A DNA stretch of 64,000 bases, from contig JAFZIP010000011.1 of assembly GCA_017554325.1 (NCBI GenBank), positions 62,001 through 126,000 of the forward strand. Reading direction: 5' to 3'. The translations under genes and the position numbers were made by a program. This DNA is from Bacteroidales bacterium (GTDB taxonomy: Bacteria; Bacteroidota; Bacteroidia; Bacteroidales; WCHB1-69). The notes under the pieces were generated by a model. That model saw only the letters and a list, made by a program, of their open reading frames with translations, made no database searches and was not told the origin of the DNA. Of the stretch, positions 53,154-62,370 are shown piece by piece; positions within the stretch are counted from its first letter, which is position 1; every line of letters begins with the position of its first letter.

Positions 53154-54456
53154 TATCCTGAATTTTGAAATATACTTGGGTTTTAGTGGGGTCGATTTTG
53201 TAACGTTGGTCGGAGCGGTGGCCGATAATCCAGACGATATTTCCATCTATCCTGAGCAGTCGCACCTGCTGTTTGGTGAAACGGTCAATCTTGTGGTCAG
53301 TGAAGAAGTCACTCACTTTCTGTTTCCCTTTTCCGCCGAGGGGATAAAAATAGTCGCCCGCTTGCCAGGTGTCAATTGTCATGGGAAACACAAGGCTTTC
53401 TTCTGCCAGATAGAGCGTTCGGTTGTCGCGGTCGAAATCAATCTTGCCATTGTTGACCATCCGTTCAGTGGTAAAGTAGTGTTGCAACTCTTCCATGGAA
53501 CGAATAAGGATGGGCTGAAAGCATTCGGTGTCGCGTGGGCGGATGAGATATTCCTCGCGGTTGACGAGCAGCGTATGCGTGGGCGAGAGATATTGTGTGC
53601 CGGTTTTCGGGTCGCGGGCGCACAACTCGTTCACAATGTCAGCGGGGAAACCAAAGTCATCCAATATCTCGTACAAGATCAGATCCTTGTGCGGATGGCC
53701 TTGGAGGTCGTCAACATGGATAATCACAGTTTCATCCCTCTTTTCCACCAATTTTTCTTTTTCTTCCTCTATATGTTTTTGATAGAAGGCAAGTTGTTTT
53801 TGAAGAATTTCGCGGTTGCGAGAGTAGGTGTTGATGAGATTGGGGTTCAGTGTGGCGAGTGTGGGAATAACGGATTTCCGGATTTTGTTCCGTCGGATGG
53901 ACTCGTCGTCATTGGTGCAATCGATGGCGAAGGCAATGTTGTGTTGTCGGGCGTAGATGCGGATCTCTTTGGCGGAGAAATTTAGCATGGGGCGGATGAT
54001 GTTTCCGTTGCGTTCAGGGATAGAGGCCAGCCCCTTGATTCCCGTGCCTCGGCAAAGGTTGAGCAGGGTGGTTTCCAACGCATCGTCAGCCTGATGTGCG
54101 GTAGCTAAGAAGTCGAAATTGGCCATGAGTTCCGCGAACCAGGCATAGCGCAACTCGCGGGCCACCATCTCCACGGACTTACCTGAGTCTTTTTGCAATG
54201 CCAATGTGTCGAACTCTTTCACAAAGAGTTCGACACCCCAAAGTTCTGCAAGCTCTTGCACTAGGCGCATGTCGGCGTTGGAGTCCTCCCCGCGCAGGTG
54301 GAAGTTGCAGTGCGCCAGGGCGAAATCCAGTTCGGCCTCGCGAAACAGATGCGCCATCACACAGGAGTCGGCCCCCCCGCTGACCGCTAACAGATAGCGG
54401 TGTTCGCATGGGTCGCCCACCAAATGGATCATCTGTTCGAGAAACCGCTTTTTCAT
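53140..54456 (-). CDS. tilS: tRNA(Ile)-lysidine synthetase
   Basis: 438-residue ATP-pyrophosphatase-type enzyme that attaches lysine to the wobble C of tRNA-Ile(CAU), fixing AUA decoding. The P-loop LAVSGGADSCVMAHL (SGGxDS) is near residue 24, followed by HCNFHLRG and TAHQADDALETTLLNLCRGTG near 120. The C-terminal TilS substrate-recognition domain (from about 340) includes YPLGGKGKQKVSDFFTDHKI. It is preceded by a lipoprotein gene with a 3-nt gap. Confidence 0.96.
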   Translation of the reverse strand: MKKRFLEQMIHLVGDPCEHRYLLAVSGGADSCVMAHLFREAELDFALAHCNFHLRGEDSNADMRLVQELAELWGVELFVKEFDTLALQKDSGKSVEMVARELRYAWFAELMANFDFLATAHQADDALETTLLNLCRGTGIKGLASIPERNGNIIRPMLNFSAKEIRIYARQHNIAFAIDCTNDDESIRRNKIRKSVIPTLATLNPNLINTYSRNREILQKQLAFYQKHIEEEKEKLVEKRDETVIIHVDDLQGHPHKDLILYEILDDFGFPADIVNELCARDPKTGTQYLSPTHTLLVNREEYLIRPRDTECFQPILIRSMEELQHYFTTERMVNNGKIDFDRDNRTLYLAEESLVFPMTIDTWQAGDYFYPLGGKGKQKVSDFFTDHKIDRFTKQQVRLLRIDGNIVWIIGHRSDQRYKIDPTKTQVYFKIQDNGIN

Positions 54457-54459
54457 ACG

Positions 54460-55422
54460 CTATAGGGGCATGTCGGTTGCGGTGATACCGAAATACCTTC
54501 GGATGGTCATCTGCATGTATTCGTAACTGCCGAAAGGAATGGTCTTGGGCTCTTCTCCCTTCTTCATCAGCACCATGCCGCATAGCACGTTCCCCACATA
54601 CGGGGTGATGTCGGCGTTGACGGAGAAGCTGAAGTCGTAGCTCTGGATCAGCACCTGATTGTAGTTTTGGTAAGTTTCTTCATACAGAATACTGTTCTCT
54701 TCGCAGAAGGATTGCAATCGCTCCACGCACTCGTCCCAAGCGTCTGGTTTTTCGTTGCGGTTGTAGAAGAACACCACAGCATTGTAGTTGGGCAGCGTGT
54801 CGGTATTTTCCACCAGTTCAAAGCGGCCCATGTCGTTGATGATAAATTCCTCAACCACATGGTTTTCACGATGGTACCTTTCAGGGTTGTCCATCACTTC
54901 TTGGCGCGTGGCTTTGCTCACCGAGCGCACCCACTCGTAGTTTTTGTTCACCACGAAAGAACCGTCGGGCATACGGAGGGTGTTCCACTCTTCTGTTTCG
55001 AGCACGTCTTTGGATTCGTTGGCGATATTGATGGCGGCGGGAATCAGGTCCAGGATGCGCTGGGTGCCAAAGCCGGAAGTGATGACCAGATACATCCATT
55101 CCCGTGACTTGGACTGCATCAGCCATAACTCCTTGCCCTCGGGCAACCGTTCCACGCAACGCAAGCCCCATTCCTGCGGTAATGCCACTCTGGCGGTGAT
55201 TTTGTACCCCTGATAGTCGTTGGCTTTTTCTAAAAAAGATTTCAGAAATTCTTCTGATAAAGGATACAGTTCTGTATTGTCCGACAAGTCTGCCCGCAGC
55301 GTGTCCGCAATAATGGAAACAGGATATTCTATGGTCTCCTCTTGGGTTTCCTGCTGCTTGTGGTGGCAACTGAACAGGATTATGGGACATAAAAGCATGA
55401 AAAACAAGCCGATTTTTCTCAT
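54460..55422 (-). CDS. Predicted lipoprotein of unknown function
   Basis: 320 residues starting at MRKIGLFFMLLCPIILFSC, where a lipobox Cys ends the signal, so lipid-anchored in the envelope. The mature part is mixed alpha/beta (for example ELWLMQSKSREWMYLVITSG and NTLRMPDGSFVVNKNYEWV) and not recognised. The start is chosen at the Met before the hydrophobic stretch, after the promoter at 55447-55454. It leads the lipoprotein-tilS-membrane protein-sufS operon. Confidence 0.72.
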   Translation of the reverse strand: MRKIGLFFMLLCPIILFSCHHKQQETQEETIEYPVSIIADTLRADLSDNTELYPLSEEFLKSFLEKANDYQGYKITARVALPQEWGLRCVERLPEGKELWLMQSKSREWMYLVITSGFGTQRILDLIPAAINIANESKDVLETEEWNTLRMPDGSFVVNKNYEWVRSVSKATRQEVMDNPERYHRENHVVEEFIINDMGRFELVENTDTLPNYNAVVFFYNRNEKPDAWDECVERLQSFCEENSILYEETYQNYNQVLIQSYDFSFSVNADITPYVGNVLCGMVLMKKGEEPKTIPFGSYEYMQMTIRRYFGITATDMPL

Positions 55423-55446
55423 ATAGGTCAATGGTTTTTGGGATGG

Positions 55447-55454
55447 CAAAGATA
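55447..55454 (-). promoter_or_regulatory. -7 promoter element for the lipoprotein-tilS operon
   Basis: Minus strand TATCTTTG, 24 nt before the start at 55422. Confidence 0.65.
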
Positions 55455-55534
55455 CAAAAGAAAAATTATTTTCAGACCTTGTTAAACTTACAGTATAAAT
55501 CAGGGTCTTCAACGATTCTTTAATATTTACTTTA

Positions 55535-56863
55535 ATGAAACATAGGATATTGATAGCGTGTTTATGTCTTTGGGTTCCCTCCTTGTTCGCCCAAAATGAC
55601 GGCAGTCAGAACGCTATAGAAAAAACGCAATTTTCGTTAGAAGATTGTATCAATTATGCAGAAGAAAACAATTATTCGTTGCAAACCGCCGGGTTGAACG
55701 TCACTTCTTCTGAAATCAGTTTAAAGCAAGCCAAAGAAAACATTGCCCCTTCCATTTCCGCTTCCGCTTCACAAGGCTTGGGCACCAACCATTATCAGAA
55801 GTCGGTGTCCTGGAACGGCAACTATGGCATCAGCGCAGGCATGACACTGTTCAATGGACTTAGCAACTACAATACCATTAAACAGAGTAAGTTGCAGGTG
55901 GAACAGTCGAATCTGGAATTGGAGCAGAGCAAAAACAATATTCGCGTTGGCATTATCCAGGCCTTCTTGAATATCATGATGAATGAGGACTTGTTGCAAT
56001 ATCAGCAGGAGGTGTTGAAAAGCAGCCAAGAGCAGATGGAACAGGGTGAGCAGCAATTCAAGGTGGGCCAGATTCTGGAAAGCGACTACAAGATGCTACA
56101 AGCGCAATACACCTCCGACCGTTTCAGCATTGAAAACACCAAAATCAACATCCGGAACAACTACCTTACCCTCAAGAATTTGTTGGCGATAGATCCCGCC
56201 AGGGAAATCCATATTGTCCGTCCTGACAGTGCGACGTTGTTCCGCAGTTTGGAGATTCCCGGTTTGCCGGAGATGATGGACAAATCCATCAATTATCTGC
56301 CGGAGCTGAAGATTAGCCAGAACGACGTTACCAATGCGCAGTATAATGTGAAGTTGCAGAAAGCCAACTACTATCCGAGTTTGTCGTTAAACGCAGGCAT
56401 CAGCACGGGTTACAACAGCAGTAACCTGTCGAATAACTTAGGTTGGGGCACGCAGTTATGGCACGGGCTTGGCGAGAATGTTGGCTTGAATCTCAGCATT
56501 CCCATCTATCAGCGGAGTTCGGTGCGCCACAATGTGCAGCAGGCTCAATTGCGCGTGCAACAAGCCGAGTTGAGCCAGAAAGAGACAGAATATCAGGTAA
56601 GCCGCGAATTGCAGCAATACTACCTCGATGTGCTTTCTGCACAGAATGATTATATGACGGCAGAAGCCAAAAAAGATGCTTACGAGGCCAACTATAATGC
56701 CTACAGTTTCAAATTCAAATATGGATCTGTGACTGCCGTGGACCTTATTCAGCAGCAGACCAATTATCTGAACCAATTGAACAATTACATGCAGGCGAAA
56801 TACACCTTTGTGTTAAAGCGCAAGATTCTGGATGTGATGATGGGAGAACCGGTGAAGTTGTAA
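55535..56863 (+). CDS. TolC-family outer-membrane efflux protein
   Basis: 442 residues with a cleavable signal (LIACLCLWVPSLFA, then Q) and long coiled-coil segments around residues 95-190 and 310-430 (for example LNVTSSEISLKQAKENIAPS and RVQQAELSQKETEYQVSREL), which form the trimeric periplasmic channel. It is followed by an MFP, an ATPase and a permease, so it is the outer-membrane duct of a tripartite pump. About 225 nt with repeats separate it from the MFP gene. Confidence 0.92.
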   Translation: MKHRILIACLCLWVPSLFAQNDGSQNAIEKTQFSLEDCINYAEENNYSLQTAGLNVTSSEISLKQAKENIAPSISASASQGLGTNHYQKSVSWNGNYGISAGMTLFNGLSNYNTIKQSKLQVEQSNLELEQSKNNIRVGIIQAFLNIMMNEDLLQYQQEVLKSSQEQMEQGEQQFKVGQILESDYKMLQAQYTSDRFSIENTKINIRNNYLTLKNLLAIDPAREIHIVRPDSATLFRSLEIPGLPEMMDKSINYLPELKISQNDVTNAQYNVKLQKANYYPSLSLNAGISTGYNSSNLSNNLGWGTQLWHGLGENVGLNLSIPIYQRSSVRHNVQQAQLRVQQAELSQKETEYQVSRELQQYYLDVLSAQNDYMTAEAKKDAYEANYNAYSFKFKYGSVTAVDLIQQQTNYLNQLNNYMQAKYTFVLKRKILDVMMGEPVKL

Positions 56864-57088
56864 AGGTACATGGGGTGAAAGAGGAGAAAGGGTGAATGTG
56901 GTGGAGACGCGGCATGCCGCGTCTCATAGGAGCACGAGGTAAAAAGAGGAGAATGAGGTAAAAGGGGAAATTGGGAATGATGGGCATTCATTATGGACAT
57001 CGAAGATGTCTCGCATTGGGTGGCCCCGCACGGAAGTGCGGGGGAAATGGGGAGATGAGATTTTTGAAAAATTGAAAAAACAGATAAA
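56864..57088. repeat. Repeat-rich gap: purine tandem, two palindromes
   Basis: Purine-rich words (GGGGTGAAAGAGGAGAAAGG) surround a 22-nt perfect palindrome at 56904-56925 (GAGACG ... CGTCTC, core CGGCATGCCG). A second hairpin CCCCGCAC-GGAA-GTGCGGGG lies at 57024-57043. No gene is supported. Confidence 0.8.
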
Positions 57089-58327
57089 ATGAAAAAGTCA
57101 AAAAAATTCTGGGTGATTTTAGGAATTGTCGCGGCGTTGATTATCGTGTTAATTGTGGTGTTTGCAGTGAAGAAAGGCAAACACGCCGATATGCAGATCA
57201 ACACGGTGCGCAGCACGGTGGACAGCATTGAGGTGACGGTGACCGCCACCGGAGAACTGCAACCCGTCTATAAAGTGGATGTGGGTACGCAGGTGTCCGG
57301 TATAGTGGAAAGAATCTATGTGGATTTCAATTCCGTGGTGAAGAAAGGTCAGTTGTTGGCTGAATTGGACCGCTCCAACCTCAACGAGCAGCTCACGCAG
57401 GCGCAGACGAGTGTTTCAAATGCCAGGAGTAACCTGACGCTGGCTCAGCAGCAATATGACAGAGTCAAGGCGCTGTACGACAACAAGGCAGCCACGCAGG
57501 AGTCGTACGAGTCGGCGGTGAACTCGCTGAACTTGGCCCAAAACCAGCTCAAGACCGCGCAGTCAGAACTGTCGCGCGCACAGACCAACCTCTCCTACGC
57601 TACCATCTACTCGCCCATTGACGGCGTAATCATGGACAAGGCCGTGGAGGAGGGCCAGACCGTGGCTTCTTCGTTCAGCACGCCTACCCTGTTCACCATT
57701 GCCAACGACCTGACGCAGATGCAGGTGGAGGCCGCTGTGGATGAGGCTGACATCGGCGAGGTGAAAGCTGGCCAGCCCGTGACGTTCACCGTGGACGCTT
57801 TCCCTGATGATGTGTTTACCGGCACCGTCAAGGAGGTGCGCATCAACCCGACCGTGACCTCCAATGTGGTTACTTACACGGTCATCATCAATGCACCGAA
57901 CCCTGAAACCAAGCTGTTCCCGGGCATGACTGCCAACGTGACCATTGTCACCAAAAAAGAGAGCGGCATCTGCATTCCGCTGACCGCTTTGTACACGTCT
58001 ATTGATCCTACTGTTCAGAAGCAGTTCGAGAAAAAGGGTTATACGTTCAAATCGTTGTACAAGAATCAGGAAGAGCTTGCCCAGGGGTTGAAAGACATCA
58101 CCAAGAAGAACATTTGGGTGAAGAAAGGCGATATGACCTACGAGCAAATGAGTGTGACCACGGGCTTGAACAATGGTGTGAAAACGTTGATCATGGATGG
58201 TTTGCGGGAAGGCGAAGAGGTGATTGTGAACATCAGCGAGGCAATGAGCGGAATGCAACAGGGGAAGGGCTCCGAAGGCAGTAACAACCCGTTCATGCCG
58301 GGTCCGCCCCAAAGAAAGAGCAGATAA
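57089..58327 (+). CDS. Periplasmic adaptor (membrane fusion) protein, MacA-like
   Basis: 412 residues: N-terminal membrane anchor (FWVILGIVAALIIVLIVVFA), a lipoyl/barrel-sandwich half TATGELQPVYKVDVGTQVSG, a coiled-coil hairpin (about 95-175, LNEQLTQAQTSVSNARSNL) and TIYSPIDGVIMDKAVEEGQT, then beta-barrel domains. Links the ABC permease to the TolC channel. Followed by a MacB-type pair with 2- and 3-nt gaps. Drug, peptide or metabolite substrates are all possible. Confidence 0.92.
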   Translation: MKKSKKFWVILGIVAALIIVLIVVFAVKKGKHADMQINTVRSTVDSIEVTVTATGELQPVYKVDVGTQVSGIVERIYVDFNSVVKKGQLLAELDRSNLNEQLTQAQTSVSNARSNLTLAQQQYDRVKALYDNKAATQESYESAVNSLNLAQNQLKTAQSELSRAQTNLSYATIYSPIDGVIMDKAVEEGQTVASSFSTPTLFTIANDLTQMQVEAAVDEADIGEVKAGQPVTFTVDAFPDDVFTGTVKEVRINPTVTSNVVTYTVIINAPNPETKLFPGMTANVTIVTKKESGICIPLTALYTSIDPTVQKQFEKKGYTFKSLYKNQEELAQGLKDITKKNIWVKKGDMTYEQMSVTTGLNNGVKTLIMDGLREGEEVIVNISEAMSGMQQGKGSEGSNNPFMPGPPQRKSR

Positions 58328-58329
58328 TT

Positions 58330-59073
58330 ATGGCCAAAGACATTTTAAAAGTTGAAAAGTTAGAGCGTATCTTCCGCGTGGGCAGTGAAGATGTGCACGC
58401 GTTGCGCGGCATCTCATTCTCCATCACGGAGGGCGAGTTCGTGAGTATCATGGGCACGAGCGGTTCCGGAAAATCGACCCTGCTGAACATTTTGGGTTGT
58501 CTGGACACGCCCAGTGCCGGCGATTATATCATTGACGGCGTCTCCATCAAGGAACTGAGTAAAAACGAGTTATCCACCTTGCGAAATCGCAAAATCGGAT
58601 TTGTATTCCAGAACTACAATTTGCTGGCGCGCACCACGGCCATCGAGAATGTGGAGTTGCCGTTGTTTTACAACAATTCCGTGCCGGCCAAAGAGCGTCG
58701 CGAGCGCGCGGAGGCCGCCCTCAAGTTGGTGGGTTTGGAGAACCGCATGGAGCACATGCCCAACCAGCTCTCTGGCGGTCAGCAGCAGCGTGTGGCCATT
58801 GCCCGCGCGCTGGTGAACGACCCCGTCATCCTGCTGGCCGACGAAGCTACCGGCAACCTCGACACCCGCACCTCTTACGAGATCATGAGCCTGTTTCAGG
58901 ATCTGCACAATCAGGGCAAGACCATTGCCTTTGTCACGCACGAGCCCGACATCGCGACCTTTACCACCCGCAAGATCAAGCTGCGCGACGGACAGATCAT
59001 CGAGGATGCACCCATTGACACGCAGTCGGCCGCCGAAGCGTTAGCTTCCCTCAACCTCCAAAAAGAAGACTAA
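58330..59073 (+). CDS. MacB/LolD-type ABC transporter ATP-binding protein
   Basis: 247 residues. Walker A GTSGSGKSTLLNILGCLD near residue 40, Q-loop FVFQNYNLLARTTAIENVEL, signature LSGGQQQRVAIARALVNDP near 142 and Walker B LLADEATGNLDTRTS near 164. The wording matches the MacB group. It powers the pump together with the permease next door. Confidence 0.95.
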   Translation: MAKDILKVEKLERIFRVGSEDVHALRGISFSITEGEFVSIMGTSGSGKSTLLNILGCLDTPSAGDYIIDGVSIKELSKNELSTLRNRKIGFVFQNYNLLARTTAIENVELPLFYNNSVPAKERRERAEAALKLVGLENRMEHMPNQLSGGQQQRVAIARALVNDPVILLADEATGNLDTRTSYEIMSLFQDLHNQGKTIAFVTHEPDIATFTTRKIKLRDGQIIEDAPIDTQSAAEALASLNLQKED

Positions 59074-59076
59074 GCT

Positions 59077-60297
59077 ATGAATATCGGAAATCTCATCAAA
59101 ATAGCCATCAGCTCGCTGTTCCGCAACAAGATGCGCACCGCCCTTACCATGCTCGGCATTGTGATCGGTATTGCTTCCGTCATTGCGATGGTCAGCATCG
59201 GGCAGGCCTCCACGCAGAGCGTGCGCGGGGAACTCTCCTCCATGGGCTCCAATATGATCATGATTATGCCCGCCCGCCAAAATCGCGGCGGCGTGGATAT
59301 GGGTATGTCATCTTCCAAAACCTTGGATAACAAAGACTTGGAAGCATTGACCAAAAACACCCGCTATGTAGCCGCCGTTTCTCCTTTGGTCAGCAGCAAC
59401 AAGCAGCTGATTTATGGAAACAACAATCACAGTTGCTCTGTCAATGGTGTATCTGCTGCTTATCTGGATATTCGGAAATACGAATTGAAGGAAGGTGTGA
59501 TGTTCACCGATGAAGATGTGAAGCGGTATAACAAAGTGTGTGTTATCGGTCAGACGGTGGTGAAAGAATTGTTTACCAATGGGGAGAATCCTATTGGTAA
59601 GTCCATCCGTTTTGGTTCTATTCCAATGACGGTGATAGGAGTTCTGGAATCCAAAGGGCAGAACGGTATGGGAGACGATCAGGATGATATAGTTTTAGCA
59701 CCCTATACTACCATCCAAAAGCGCTTCCAGGGCATCAACTATTTCAATATGATGTTTGCCTCGGCTACTTCAGAAGAAGAATCCGAATTGGCAGCCACCG
59801 AAATCACCTACATTTTGCGCAGCACCCACGGCATCAAATCAGGTGCCAGCGATGATTTTGACATTCGCACGCAAGAGGAGTTGGTTTCAACTATCAGCTC
59901 AATCACCGGTTTGATGACCACGTTGTTGGCCGCCATCGCCTCCATCTCTTTGGTGGTGGGCGGTATCGGCATCATGAACATCATGTATGTGACTGTTACA
60001 GAGCGAACTAAGGAAATTGGTTTGCGCATGGCTATCGGCGCACACAATCGCGACATCAAGCTCCAGTTTCTTTGCGAGAGTGTGATTTTGAGCTTGATTG
60101 GTGGCGTCATCGGCATTATTTTCGGCCTGATTATCTCGTATGCGGCCTCCAAGCTGTTGAACATGCCATTCGTGGTGAGCGAGATGGCCATCGTTGGCTC
60201 TTTCTTCGTGTGTGCGTTGACAGGTATCTTCTTCGGCTGGTATCCTGCCAAGAAGGCCGCCAACATGGATCCGATTTCTGCGCTGAGGTACGAATAG
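59077..60297 (+). CDS. MacB-type ABC transporter permease
   Basis: 406 residues: an N-terminal helix (KIAISSLFRNKMRTALTMLG), a periplasmic MacB_PCD-type domain (about 45-250) and three C-terminal helices with the FtsX-like core (LVVGGIGIMNIMYVTVTERT, RMAIGAHNRDIKLQFL). It functions as a mechanotransmission permease rather than a classical importer. The ATPase ends 3 nt before its start. Last gene of the efflux operon. Confidence 0.94.
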   Translation: MNIGNLIKIAISSLFRNKMRTALTMLGIVIGIASVIAMVSIGQASTQSVRGELSSMGSNMIMIMPARQNRGGVDMGMSSSKTLDNKDLEALTKNTRYVAAVSPLVSSNKQLIYGNNNHSCSVNGVSAAYLDIRKYELKEGVMFTDEDVKRYNKVCVIGQTVVKELFTNGENPIGKSIRFGSIPMTVIGVLESKGQNGMGDDQDDIVLAPYTTIQKRFQGINYFNMMFASATSEEESELAATEITYILRSTHGIKSGASDDFDIRTQEELVSTISSITGLMTTLLAAIASISLVVGGIGIMNIMYVTVTERTKEIGLRMAIGAHNRDIKLQFLCESVILSLIGGVIGIIFGLIISYAASKLLNMPFVVSEMAIVGSFFVCALTGIFFGWYPAKKAANMDPISALRYE

Positions 60298-60349
60298 GCC
60301 ACTGCCACAGGGACTTTGTTTTTCATAGTCCAAAAGTCGTTGAAAATTC

Positions 60350-60357
60350 CTATCTTT
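60350..60357 (+). promoter_or_regulatory. -7 promoter element for thyA
   Basis: TATCTTTG, 22 nt before the ATG at 60380. Confidence 0.6.
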
Positions 60358-60379
60358 GCAGCCCATAACTGGTTTTTCA

Positions 60380-61174
60380 ATGAAGCAATATCAAGACCTC
60401 CTTCGCACCATTCTGGAAACGGGCTCTTACAAGTCAGACCGTACGGGTACGGGCACGTACAGCATTTTCGGTTATCAGATGCGCTTTGACCTGTCGCAAG
60501 GTTTCCCCTTGCTGACCACCAAAAAATTGCACCTGCGTTCCATCATCTATGAACTGCTTTGGTTCCTGCAAGGAGATACGAATATCAAGTATCTGAAAGA
60601 CCACGGTGTTTCCATTTGGGACGAGTGGGCGGATGAAAACGGCGACCTTGGGCCTATTTACGGGCATCAGTGGCGTTCGTGGGGCACGCCTGATGGTGGT
60701 AAAGTAGATCAGATTAGCCAATTGATAGAGCAAATCAAGACGAATCCCGACTCCCGCCGGCTGATGGTGTGTGCCTGGAATGTAGGCGAGATCGACAAGA
60801 TGGCCCTGCCGCCTTGCCATGTGCTGTTCCAGTTTTATGTGAACAATGGAGAGATTTCCTTGCAGCTCTACCAGCGCAGTGCAGATGTGTTCTTGGGTGT
60901 GCCGTTCAACATCGCCTCTTACACGCTCTTGCTGATGATGGTGGCCCAAGTATGCGGCCTCAAACCCAAGGAGTTCGTCCACACGTTAGGCGATGCGCAC
61001 ATCTACTCCAACCACGTGGAGCAGGCCAAGTTGCAACTCTCTCGCGACCCGCGGCCCCTGCCCACCATGCGCATCAATCCGGAGGTCAAAGACATCTTCT
61101 CTTTCCAGTACGAAGATTTCCAATTGGAGAATTACGACCCGCATCCGCATATCAAGGCAGAAGTGGCCGTTTAA
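60380..61174 (+). CDS. thyA: Thymidylate synthase
   Basis: 264-residue ThyA, which makes dTMP from dUMP using methylene-THF. The length is the same as that of E. coli ThyA. The nucleophile Cys is in [13 protein letters not shown] (near 146), with [19 protein letters not shown] near 166, and [13 protein letters not shown] near 207. Start ATG 60380 follows the promoter. It depends on folD-related folate pools. Confidence 0.97.
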   Translation: MKQYQDLLRTILETGSYKSDRTGTGTYSIFGYQMRFDLSQGFPLLTTKKLHLRSIIYELLWFLQGDTNIKYLKDHGVSIWDEWADENGDLGPIYGHQWRSWGTPDGGKVDQISQLIEQIKTNPDSRRLMVCAWNVGEIDKMALPPCHVLFQFYVNNGEISLQLYQRSADVFLGVPFNIASYTLLLMMVAQVCGLKPKEFVHTLGDAHIYSNHVEQAKLQLSRDPRPLPTMRINPEVKDIFSFQYEDFQLENYDPHPHIKAEVAV

Positions 61175-61196
61175 AAACTGCCGTTTTCAAAGGCTT

Positions 61197-61604
61197 TTAT
61201 TGAATTTCTTGTTGAATAAGTGATGACACCTTCGCAATAAGTTGTTCAGCTGGTTCTAATAATGGCTTGACATCAGCTTCCTGTAAGTCAAAACAATCGC
61301 CATAATCACCAGTTATACGCATAGTGAAAAGCCGATTATACTGCCTCCCAAGTTCCATATCGATTTTTTCAGTTTTGATATAATGCATGTTGAACAGCCT
61401 GATGATTCCATCGTGGGTTTTGGCGTTCAATCCTTTGGCTATTAACAATGCTGAAACAGCATAATAGGCTGCATAGTATAATCTGTTGGCTGCAGTTGCC
61501 CACAATTCCAACGCGATGACCTTTTTCGCATCATCTAATGTTTTGTTCGCCTTCTCCAATCTGTAGGCGACAACGGATTGTTTTTCTTCGTCGTTCAAAC
61601 TCAT
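61197..61604 (-). CDS. HEPN domain protein of an MNT-HEPN pair
   Basis: 135 residues, all-helical HEPN: a central block (LYYAAYYAVSALLIAKGLNA, near 42) followed by KTHDGIIRLFNMHYIKT and RITGDYGDCFDLQEADVK near 95. The classical RNase motif R-x4-6-H seen in HepT-like toxins is not evident, so activity is uncertain. It is read with the nucleotidyltransferase gene, overlapping it by 4 nt (ATGA), the layout of MNT-HEPN toxin-antitoxin or defence modules. Confidence 0.85.
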   Translation of the reverse strand: MSLNDEEKQSVVAYRLEKANKTLDDAKKVIALELWATAANRLYYAAYYAVSALLIAKGLNAKTHDGIIRLFNMHYIKTEKIDMELGRQYNRLFTMRITGDYGDCFDLQEADVKPLLEPAEQLIAKVSSLIQQEIQ

Positions 61605-61954
61605 ACCAGTACTATTGCGTCTTCCATGACATTTTTATAGAAGGGGGTGAAATGTTTCTGCTTCCATTCCTCTCTTGTTTGGATGATGGTGTTCACATCC
61701 TGTCCGAGGCTCCAGAAAAGCATGTTCAAAGGATAACCGACATTGTCGTAATCCTCCCAGGTGGAACGTCCATCACGGTTCAAAAGAACCAACAAATCCC
61801 AGTCGGAGTCAGGACGATGGGTACCACGAGCCCTGGAACCGAAAAGCAACACACTCGCGCCTGAAGGCAACAGGGTGACCATGCTCCGCTTAAGAGTGTC
61901 AAGCATCGTTTTCTGGTCAACATTGGTTTTATTGTCTATACTGACATTCATCAT
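61601..61954 (-). CDS. MNT-type nucleotidyltransferase of an MNT-HEPN pair
   Basis: 117 residues from the chosen Met (MMNVSIDNKTN). Contains GSRARGTHRPDSDWDLLVLL (near 39-58): G-S, ten residues, then D-x-D, the minimal nucleotidyltransferase active site. In known pairs this enzyme AMPylates or otherwise modifies the HEPN partner and neutralises it. Upstream Met alternatives exist in frame, but the short form fits the family. The upstream region 61955-62370 holds no clear gene. Confidence 0.87.
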   Translation of the reverse strand: MMNVSIDNKTNVDQKTMLDTLKRSMVTLLPSGASVLLFGSRARGTHRPDSDWDLLVLLNRDGRSTWEDYDNVGYPLNMLFWSLGQDVNTIIQTREEWKQKHFTPFYKNVMEDAIVLV

Positions 61955-62002
61955 GTTTCCTATTAATCTTATGCGGCAAAAATACACATTTATTTCAATC
62001 AT

Positions 62003-62370
62003 ATTGGAAAAAAGATGTCGGAATAAAAAAAATCACTACTTTTGTCCCGTCAATCCGAAAGCCATAGTGCCGGAAGGTTGGCGCGATTTTATTAGACATA
62101 TTGAGCTTGACGCTCTTGTTCTCCTATCGCAAAGTCTGGAAAACATTGCTTGAAACAGGGAATAAGATGCCGAAAAGTTCACGTTTAGGCGTGGATTTTC
62201 TTCGACCCTTATTTTGTTTCATGGTATTCCAGACACCAGCGGTAGAAATAAGCGGCAAAACGAAAGGATTCATGCCTTTCTTTATGTGCTTGGTTGAATG
62301 ATGATGTTTTCATGCTCATTGGAGGGGAATGGTTATTTTATTGATTATCATCATTTTAAAACCTAATAGT
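62003..62370. other. Gene-free spacer before two small secreted proteins
   Basis: A -7-like TACTTTTG near 62037 and a possible 44-codon frame (ATG near 62167) are visible but not supported by any family. No repeats or terminators stand out. Confidence 0.5.

Noticed and set aside
62167-62301. A 44-codon frame before the small secreted genes
   Set aside because: No family, no sensible context and no conserved feature; length is within chance.
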